This document shows positions 14,730 to 21,882 of a stretch of 38,353 bases of DNA, piece by piece. This DNA is from a virus. The translations under genes and the position numbers were made by a program. The DNA lies in IMG/VR virus record IMGVR_UViG_3300032092_000098, positions 1-38,353 of that record; one strand, given 5' to 3'. Positions within the stretch are counted from its first letter, which is position 1. Every line of letters starts with the position of its first letter. The notes beneath the pieces are model-generated. The model ran no database searches. It was not told the DNA's origin and worked only from the letters and a program-made list of their open reading frames with translations.

Positions 14730-17700
14730 ATGAATAAGTTATTACAACATATTATAGATGCTGGTGATGTAGATCACAAAGTTCTTCCTGGATTACAGAA
14801 AATGCAAAAGGGTAGTTATCAAGAAGAACTTCCTAAAGCTCAATGGGGAAGTTTTGTAAACCCTGTTACTATAGCTGGTGCTGCAACTCTTTTTGCAAAA
14901 GCTAAAGAATTTTTTGGTTTTGATGAACCTAAGATTGTTAGAACACCAGCATCAGCCCCTAAAAGATTAAGCATACGTGATCCTAGAAAAATCATGATGA
15001 CTACTGGTAAACCACTTAGACCTAACTCAGATTTAGTTACTGGTGAGTATGATTCTGAGCACTTAGGTAATTTACTAACAGAAGCTAAGAGGCGTAAAAT
15101 GTCTTATAATGACATGATGAATCTTGCTGCTATGGGTTTTCAAGAAACTAAGTGGGGAAGATCAGATGATAATATAGGACACACAATGGGTGATTTTGGT
15201 GATGAACCAATGCAAGATACTTATTCAAACTTTATCAATGCTTATAATGCTAAGATGAAGGATGCTGATAGACTGAAGATTAAAGATGAAGCTACACGTT
15301 TACAGGTATATAATGGTTTAGGTAAAGTATTCCCTTCTACAGAAGCAGATTATCATGGCTTCAAAATGAAGAAGATATATGGAGTAGAAGTTCCTAAAGG
15401 AGGTATAGATTTAAGAAAGAATCCTCTTTACGGTAAACAGGTTATGGATATAAGAGATAATGTGCTTAAACGTAATCCTGAGTTTATGAGATATATGGAT
15501 AGTACATATAGAGCTCCTATGCCTAAAGAAGAAGAGTTTGCTAATGGTGGCTTATTTAAAGTGTTTGCTCAAGAAGGTTTAGAATATAAAGGACCAAGTA
15601 TTGTAGATTACTTAGCTACTAAAGGATACTCTGGTAACAAAGCATTTAGAAAAGAACTTGCTGAAAAGTATGGTATAGAAGGTTATAATTTCTCAGCTGC
15701 TAAGAATACAGAACTTCTTAATAGACTACGTGAGAATGATGACTTGTTAGAACAAAACTATCAACCAACTCAGGCTGCTATACCTGTAGAAAGAATGATG
15801 GAGATGGAAAGTCAGGCTAGAGCTGCAAGACAAGCTGCTGCTCAAAGTGCTCCTCAACAACCAGCTCAACGACCTTTTAATCCTGGTAACTATTATACTT
15901 ATAGTCCTGATTATGGGGATATGAGAATACCTCAACCAAAGATAAATACATCACTACAACCTAAAGTAAAGTATGATAAGTTTTCTTTATCACCTCAGAT
16001 GGTAATTCCTTTACCATTTGGGTTTGGTAAACAAACTCCTAGTAAAATACCTAATAGTGAAATTACAGATACTGTTCGTAATGTTCCTGCTAGACCAGAG
16101 TTAGGTACTTTTAATAGTGAAAGGTATAATAATGTTCAAGAAGTAGATCCTGTAAATCAAGAAATAGAACCTGAGTTTTTATTTAATAGTGAAAAGTTAT
16201 TTAATAGTTTTAATAGACCTAAACAAAAGCCATTATTACCTGTAGTAATACCAGCTAAAAAACCAGTTGTTAAAACTGAAAAGTATACTAAACCTGAAGT
16301 AGAAGAACTACCATGGTATGAGGAAACAGCAAATGCTGTAACAAACACTTTAAAAGGTTTCTATGATGACTTTGCAGAATCTGTAGAAAAGAGTCCTCTT
16401 GATTTTAGAGGTATGAACTTTGGTACTCCAGTTTCTCCACAAGGAGCTACTGAGATGACAAGAGACTTAACTAAAAGAGGATTAGGTTTGTTTTCTCCAG
16501 ACTTGGCTGAAAAGTATAATAACTGGATAAATCGTCAACAGGCTATAAAAAACATGGATAAAGATCCTAAGAGTAGCATTATAGTTCCTAAGTACGACTT
16601 TGCTCCTATGTATGTTACAGGAGATACTATTCCAGATGCTGGTAGTCGTCAGTATCATATACCGGAAAGTATGGATGTTGATGCCTTACGTTTTGGTGTA
16701 CGTAACAGAGGAGATAATACTCCTATAGATACAGAAGCAGCTTCTATTACAGCATTTCATCCTTTTGTAGATTCTAAAACATATTTTGCTAGTGCTAAAG
16801 ATGATCCAGCTAATGCTACTTATTTAGCATATAGCCCAGATGGTAGAATACAAGTAGGTGAACGTAAAGACTTTGAAAATAAAAATGTACAAGTAAGCCG
16901 TGTATTTTCTAATAAAGTGGTAGATTTTATTAGAGAACCATCAGGAAGTATTAAAAAAGTTCCTGCTGGAGCTAAGGTTAATAAGAATGCATTTTCACCA
17001 GCTGTTACAGTACTTGATGACCAAGGTAAGCAAGTACAAGGAAAGCTTAATTTAGTAGTACCTCAAGGGGATAAAGCTGATGAAGCTTTTGGTATAGCAA
17101 CGGGTGGACGTTTTATTTTTAAGACTCCTGATGGACAAACTCGTTTAGTAAGTGGCTCATTAAAAAATATTGAAGAAGAGTTTAAACGTATTAAAGGAAA
17201 GAACCCATATGTAACTGTAGTTAGTTTGGATAATGGTTCTTATTCTCGTGGACTTCGTACTTTTGATAAAAAACTTACTGCCAAAGATTTAAACTCATAT
17301 GATAACCTAAACCATGGAGGTGGTGGTAACTTTGCTTATTTACTACCTGGTCAAGAAACTAGTAGACCATTAGCCAAGTTTAAAGAGTTTGAACAAGAAG
17401 CTACTAAGAAACTTCAAGCTTTATATCCTGGTAAGAAAGTTAGTGTAGGTTATCAAAACACTGGTCTTTATGATCAGACTGGTGGGCGTGATATACAGTC
17501 TCAAGTTGAGATTCAGAAAAAAGGTAATTCTCAAACTCCAGTATCTCTTCACAACTTTGGTGCCGCTAAAGATTATATTCTTTATGTAGATGGTAAACCT
17601 ATTGATGCTAATAAAGATAAGAAGATATATAAGGATGTTCTTTGGAGTGCTGCTGATAAAACAGGAATGTATCACCTAGAAGATTGGGACCCTGCTCACA

Positions 17701-20700
17701 TATCATTAGCTAAAGAAGGACAAAAGACTGCGTTTGATGAACTTAAGTCTAAGTATCCTGAGATATTTACAGATCCTAACTTTGTTAAGAGCTTAGAGTT
17801 TATTAACAAGAATAAATCTAATCCTACTTATCAGGAGTACTATGAGTTGTTAAATAACATTCAACCGTTTACTGGACAACCTCGTATTACTGAATTTGAG
17901 AAACGAAAAGGTATTACTAAGAAGCAACGTGGTGGTGAAACTGATTCTACATTAGAAAATATACTAGAAGTAGTTGATCCAACAGGAATAAGTTCTTGGG
18001 ATGATGTATATCGTTCAGCAAATGATCCTAATTCAAAATGGTATGAAACAGCAGTAGAAGTAGCAGGAGCTTTACCGTTGGTAGGTAAACTTGGTAAACT
18101 TACAAAAACTGGTTTACATTTAGCTAAATATAAAGGTTTGGATAAATTTTTATTTAATGCTTTACCTAAATCTACTAAACTTAGCAAAACACTACAAGGT
18201 GCTGCTATACTTGGAAGAGGAACTGATGCTGCACAAGCTGCTATACAAGCTCCTAATGCTCCGTTTTTTCCTTCAGCTCCTCCACCTGAAGTAGGTCAGT
18301 TTGGAGTTTATGCTGGAATGCAAAATTATAAAAAAGAAAAAGGTGGACCTATATTAGATCCTCGTGGTCAATGGGCACACCCTGGTAAGGTTACTCGTAT
18401 ACCTGGATCAGATATTACTATGCAAGGTGTACCATATCCTGTATATGGTGTAGGATCTAATGGTCAAGAGCAGATGATGTACCCAGGACAAGAGTATAAT
18501 TTTGGTGGTTCGTCTTATGTAGATGAATATCCTATTATGCAAGGAGGTGGACAACGTATACCAATAGCTGTATCTGATCCTAAAGATTCAAGATTGCTTG
18601 CATATAATGATAGTTTAGCTAGATACAATAGTACTCGTAATATTCAATCATTTATTAATAAGTACGAACAAGGATCTGGAAATTTAGATCAAATGCAGAA
18701 ACAACTAGGTACTTTAAAAAAACATAATAAAGAAATACTATCTAATAAAGCTAAATCAAAAGTAAAATATAATGTTCCTTTTGGAGGAGGTAGTCCATTT
18801 CTTGAAGGCTCTTATAACCTATTTGAAAAACCACTACAACCTATACAATATAAAAAAACTGAAGAACTTAACCCAATACAATTTACTCCTAAAGGAAGTA
18901 AGAAATATATAGTAAATGGAACGGAGGTTAGTGAAGAAGACTTTTTACGATTAGGACCTATAAATGGTGGTAGTAAAAGAGTTATATATAACACACCAAA
19001 GATAGAATCACAAAAAGTACTTCGTTTAGATGGAACTTCTGAAACAGATCCAGAAAAAATTCTTAGAGCTTTAGGTATTGCAAATAATAGAGAGCAATTT
19101 CAGAATGGTGGGCTTCTTAGTAGGTCAGTTAGTTGTTCTAATTGTGGATGGTCATGGAATGCCGCAGATGGTGGATCTGATCCTATGACATGTCATAAGT
19201 GTGGTGGTATGGTTAAGATGCAAGTTGGTGGATTTAAACCAACGTTTGGTAGTATAGATCTTAAAAAACGCTGGGAAAATGGACAATATGTACCACCACT
19301 TACAAGTGCAGCAACCACAGAAAGACAATTTTTAACTGATTGGAATAACTCTGCAATGGGTAAAAAAATGTTGTATGATAGTGTGGATAAGGATGATCCT
19401 TCTGGAATAAACTATTTATATGCTGATAAAATTAGAGATGATAGAAATGCATTGATTAAACAAGCTAGTGTAAATTTATATGGTAAAAAAGATTTTTCTA
19501 AAAAAGTAGCGTCAGTATTTAGTGATAGAAAGGATGTTTCAGGAATAGCTGGTTATGCAACACTCAAAAATCCTTTAATGGGTAAACGTACCGTAGATAG
19601 TGTAAATGATTGGAATGCTGCTTTATCAAAACCTGGAGGAAATTATGTTGGTTTTACAATGTTACAACCAAATAAAAATTATGAAATACACATGCATAAT
19701 GAAGATGAGGGAGATGGTGGTAATCAAACATTAGTACATGAACTTGGTCATGCTTCAGATGCATCAGGTTACTTAATGCCGGATTCAGATTTACAAAAGA
19801 TAAAGCGTTATTCATATGGTAATGATGGAAAAAGACAACTAAGTAAGTTTCAAAAGTATGTAGCTAATCCTACAGAAACAAGAGCTAGACTTTTAAACTT
19901 TAGGTATAATGCTAAAAATCAAGGACTGTATAATCCTTTTAATCAAAAGGCTACAGGTGATGTTCTAAAAAAATATGAAGATTATTTAATGGATGGATAT
20001 GATCCATTAGAACAACTAAGAGAAGTTTATGATGATAAACAGATTTTAGATATGTTAAACACTATATCTCAATCTAAAAAACAAGCTAGTGATATTATAC
20101 CATATGCAAAAAATGGTGGCTACACTGTAACCAGAAGTAATGATCGTAAAGGTAAGACACATAAAGTTACCGGTCCTGGTGGAGTTGTTAAATACTTTGG
20201 TGATTCTAAACTAGGTCAGCATCCTAAAGATCCAGAAAGAAAAAAAGCTTTCTATGCTCGTCATAAAAAGAACTTAGCTAATAATCCTTTCTTTAGAGCA
20301 TTTGCTAGAAAGACTTGGGAAGACGGGGGTCAAACAGATTATATGCAAGGTGGCGGTCTATGGGATACAGATAAAGTTGCTTACTTAGATAGTACAGTTA
20401 ATGCTAATAGAAACTTAGAGTTTATTAGACGTGCTATAGAAAACGATGGGCTAAGTATTCCTACACCTAAAGGAGCTCCAGGATATGGTAAAGGTATGAC
20501 TAGTTCACATCTTATGACATATGATCCAAAGAGTAGAAGGTCTTATCCTGAACTTGTAAATATAAACGGTACTCTAAAATACTTAACTGGAGATGATGCA
20601 TATAATTATGCAGAAGATACTGGAGAGTATATACAATTCCCTACAGCTGAACAAGCTAATTACTTTAGCCAAAATTATAAGAAAAGTAATTATGTTAAAG

Positions 20701-20756
20701 TAGGTAAACAACCATTAGAAAAGAAACACGGTATTAAAGTAACTTATAAAAAATAA
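14730..20756 (+). CDS. multidomain virion cargo/tail protein with lysozyme-like, M15-like peptidase, zinc-ribbon and HELGH zincin modules (2008 aa)
   Basis: Starts 3 nt after the muzzle-type gene. In order: L-P-K-A-Q-W-G at 34-40. A lysozyme/transglycosylase-like module at about 105-250, with M-G-F-Q-E139-T-K-W-G as the probable catalytic Glu and L-Q-V-Y-N-G-L-G downstream. A Pro/Gln-rich linker at about 350-550. An M15-type metallopeptidase module with S-L-H941-N-F-G-A-A-K-D948 and H-L-E984-D985-W-D-P-A-H990, matching the S-x-H-x-x-G-x-A-x-D...E/D...H zinc set. A C1469-x2-C1472...C1488-x2-C1491 zinc ribbon. A zincin with H1670-E-L-G-H1674 and N-P-T-E1716-T-R-A-R. A basic G-K-T-H-K-V...F-Y-A-R-H-K-K module at about 1797-1862. 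Gly-Gly pairs near 273, 1068, 1205, 1259, 1272, 1460, 1500, 1796, 1866 and 1874 punctuate the modules. Probable peptidoglycan-degrading, ejected virion protein. Confidence 0.75.
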   Translation: MNKLLQHIIDAGDVDHKVLPGLQKMQKGSYQEELPKAQWGSFVNPVTIAGAATLFAKAKEFFGFDEPKIVRTPASAPKRLSIRDPRKIMMTTGKPLRPNSDLVTGEYDSEHLGNLLTEAKRRKMSYNDMMNLAAMGFQETKWGRSDDNIGHTMGDFGDEPMQDTYSNFINAYNAKMKDADRLKIKDEATRLQVYNGLGKVFPSTEADYHGFKMKKIYGVEVPKGGIDLRKNPLYGKQVMDIRDNVLKRNPEFMRYMDSTYRAPMPKEEEFANGGLFKVFAQEGLEYKGPSIVDYLATKGYSGNKAFRKELAEKYGIEGYNFSAAKNTELLNRLRENDDLLEQNYQPTQAAIPVERMMEMESQARAARQAAAQSAPQQPAQRPFNPGNYYTYSPDYGDMRIPQPKINTSLQPKVKYDKFSLSPQMVIPLPFGFGKQTPSKIPNSEITDTVRNVPARPELGTFNSERYNNVQEVDPVNQEIEPEFLFNSEKLFNSFNRPKQKPLLPVVIPAKKPVVKTEKYTKPEVEELPWYEETANAVTNTLKGFYDDFAESVEKSPLDFRGMNFGTPVSPQGATEMTRDLTKRGLGLFSPDLAEKYNNWINRQQAIKNMDKDPKSSIIVPKYDFAPMYVTGDTIPDAGSRQYHIPESMDVDALRFGVRNRGDNTPIDTEAASITAFHPFVDSKTYFASAKDDPANATYLAYSPDGRIQVGERKDFENKNVQVSRVFSNKVVDFIREPSGSIKKVPAGAKVNKNAFSPAVTVLDDQGKQVQGKLNLVVPQGDKADEAFGIATGGRFIFKTPDGQTRLVSGSLKNIEEEFKRIKGKNPYVTVVSLDNGSYSRGLRTFDKKLTAKDLNSYDNLNHGGGGNFAYLLPGQETSRPLAKFKEFEQEATKKLQALYPGKKVSVGYQNTGLYDQTGGRDIQSQVEIQKKGNSQTPVSLHNFGAAKDYILYVDGKPIDANKDKKIYKDVLWSAADKTGMYHLEDWDPAHISLAKEGQKTAFDELKSKYPEIFTDPNFVKSLEFINKNKSNPTYQEYYELLNNIQPFTGQPRITEFEKRKGITKKQRGGETDSTLENILEVVDPTGISSWDDVYRSANDPNSKWYETAVEVAGALPLVGKLGKLTKTGLHLAKYKGLDKFLFNALPKSTKLSKTLQGAAILGRGTDAAQAAIQAPNAPFFPSAPPPEVGQFGVYAGMQNYKKEKGGPILDPRGQWAHPGKVTRIPGSDITMQGVPYPVYGVGSNGQEQMMYPGQEYNFGGSSYVDEYPIMQGGGQRIPIAVSDPKDSRLLAYNDSLARYNSTRNIQSFINKYEQGSGNLDQMQKQLGTLKKHNKEILSNKAKSKVKYNVPFGGGSPFLEGSYNLFEKPLQPIQYKKTEELNPIQFTPKGSKKYIVNGTEVSEEDFLRLGPINGGSKRVIYNTPKIESQKVLRLDGTSETDPEKILRALGIANNREQFQNGGLLSRSVSCSNCGWSWNAADGGSDPMTCHKCGGMVKMQVGGFKPTFGSIDLKKRWENGQYVPPLTSAATTERQFLTDWNNSAMGKKMLYDSVDKDDPSGINYLYADKIRDDRNALIKQASVNLYGKKDFSKKVASVFSDRKDVSGIAGYATLKNPLMGKRTVDSVNDWNAALSKPGGNYVGFTMLQPNKNYEIHMHNEDEGDGGNQTLVHELGHASDASGYLMPDSDLQKIKRYSYGNDGKRQLSKFQKYVANPTETRARLLNFRYNAKNQGLYNPFNQKATGDVLKKYEDYLMDGYDPLEQLREVYDDKQILDMLNTISQSKKQASDIIPYAKNGGYTVTRSNDRKGKTHKVTGPGGVVKYFGDSKLGQHPKDPERKKAFYARHKKNLANNPFFRAFARKTWEDGGQTDYMQGGGLWDTDKVAYLDSTVNANRNLEFIRRAIENDGLSIPTPKGAPGYGKGMTSSHLMTYDPKSRRSYPELVNINGTLKYLTGDDAYNYAEDTGEYIQFPTAEQANYFSQNYKKSNYVKVGKQPLEKKHGIKVTYKK

Positions 20757-20760
20757 AGAT

Positions 20761-21882
20761 ATGTATTATCAACAAGGTGGTCAACAGGATCAAATTATGC
20801 AGATTATTCAGGCTTATGCTCAGATGAATCAGATTGATCCTAAGCAGTTATTAGAGCAGTTTACTCAGATGGCTCCTGAACAACAGAAAGAAGCTATTAT
20901 GCAAATGGCTCAAAGTATTCAACAAGGTGCTTCTCAGCAACAACCTGACATGGCTCAAGCTGCTATGGCTTACGGTGGATATACAACAGGTATCTTTGCA
21001 GGTGGTGGAGAAATGATCCGTAGAGCTGATGGTTCTTATTCTAAAAGAGGATTATGGGATAACATTCGTGCTAACAAAGGATCTGGTAAGAAGCCTACTA
21101 AACAAATGTTAGAACAAGAAAAGAAAATTCGTAAACAAGAAGCAGCTTATGGCGGTGTGTTTGGAAACGGTGGTACTAACAATGCTGGGTTTAACGCATT
21201 ACCTGACTATGTACAAGCTAAGATTTTAAGAAACATGGGTTATGGTGGTTACTATGATCCAATGGAACTAATGGCAGAAGGTGGTGAACCTAATGGTGAA
21301 ATGGCATTAGGACAAATGTCTTCTGTAGTTGATAAGATGAATAAGCTACGTGAGTTTATTTCCCCAGATCAAAATTTAGATCCATGGATTGCTTCTAAGT
21401 TAGCTGTTATGGATTATTCAGCTGATGCTATTTCTGACTATATGATGTATAATCCTGAAGCTCAGGATGAAGAGATGGAAATGGAAGAGATGGAAATGAA
21501 AAAAGGTGGCTCAACATTTAGTGGTAACGCTTGGTATAAAAATGGTGGAACAAATAATCCAGGCTTTAGAGCTCTACCTGAATTTGTACAAAATCAAATA
21601 CTTTCTAACATGGCATATGGTGGTATACAATTAGATCCAGCTAAGAAAGGAACATTTAAAGCACAAGCTACTCGTATGGGTATGGGTGTACAAGAAGCAG
21701 CATCTGCAATACTTAATGCACCAGAAGGAAGATACAGTCCAGCTATGAGAAAAAAAGCTAACTTTGCTAAGAACTTTGCTAAGCAAATGGGTGGTTTAGT
21801 AGAAGGTGATGTAATTGATGTTACACCAGAACAGTTACAGATGTTAAAACAAGGTGGTTATAACTTTGAAATTATTGACTAA
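20761..21882 (+). CDS. virion-associated Gly-motif repeat protein (373 aa)
   Basis: Starts 4 nt after the preceding stop. The N-terminal 60 residues are Gln/Met-rich and helical (D-P-K-Q-L-L-E-Q-F-T-Q-M-A-P-E-Q-Q-K). The rest is punctuated by Y-G-G, G-G-G and N-G-G motifs. Two 28-residue repeats at 136-163 and 261-288 share 20 residues (N-G-G-T-N-N-x-G-F-x-A-L-P...V-Q-x-x-I-L-x-N-M-x-Y-G-G). Between them lies E-E-M-E-M twice (237-246), encoded by a perfect tandem 15-nt duplication. The C-terminus, E-G-D-V-I-D-V-T-P-E-Q-L-Q-M-L-K-Q-G-G-Y, matches the tail of the next protein, suggesting a common packaging or docking tail. There is no catalytic motif. It overlaps the next gene as TAATG. Probably a small cargo or scaffold-like partner of the hydrolase proteins. 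Confidence 0.7.
   Translation: MYYQQGGQQDQIMQIIQAYAQMNQIDPKQLLEQFTQMAPEQQKEAIMQMAQSIQQGASQQQPDMAQAAMAYGGYTTGIFAGGGEMIRRADGSYSKRGLWDNIRANKGSGKKPTKQMLEQEKKIRKQEAAYGGVFGNGGTNNAGFNALPDYVQAKILRNMGYGGYYDPMELMAEGGEPNGEMALGQMSSVVDKMNKLREFISPDQNLDPWIASKLAVMDYSADAISDYMMYNPEAQDEEMEMEEMEMKKGGSTFSGNAWYKNGGTNNPGFRALPEFVQNQILSNMAYGGIQLDPAKKGTFKAQATRMGMGVQEAASAILNAPEGRYSPAMRKKANFAKNFAKQMGGLVEGDVIDVTPEQLQMLKQGGYNFEIID
21166..21249 (+). repeat. 28-residue coding repeat, copy 1
   Basis: Encodes residues 136-163 of the 373-aa protein: N-G-G-T-N-N-A-G-F-N-A-L-P, then D-Y-V-Q-A-K-I-L-R-N-M-G-Y-G-G. It matches copy 2 at 21541-21624 at 20 of 28 positions. The DNA copies have diverged at silent sites, so the duplication is old and selected at protein level. 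Confidence 0.85.
21469..21498 (+). repeat. perfect tandem duplication of a 15-nt unit
   Basis: GAAGAGATGGAAATG occurs twice back to back (21469-21483 and 21484-21498), encoding E-E-M-E-M-E-E-M-E-M just before K-K-G-G. Perfect identity at DNA level indicates a recent slippage event, unlike the diverged 28-residue repeats around it. Confidence 0.95.
21541..21624 (+). repeat. 28-residue coding repeat, copy 2
   Basis: Encodes residues 261-288 of the 373-aa protein: N-G-G-T-N-N-P-G-F-R-A-L-P, then E-F-V-Q-N-Q-I-L-S-N-M-A-Y-G-G. It is the partner of copy 1 at 21166-21249. Confidence 0.85.

Noticed and set aside
17421-18187. Minus-strand frames of 84 and 108 aa opposite the 2008-aa gene
   Set aside because: They oppose a convincing multidomain protein, have no leader or neighbours on that strand and give low-complexity or Ile/Ser-rich products. 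The same holds for all other minus-strand frames.
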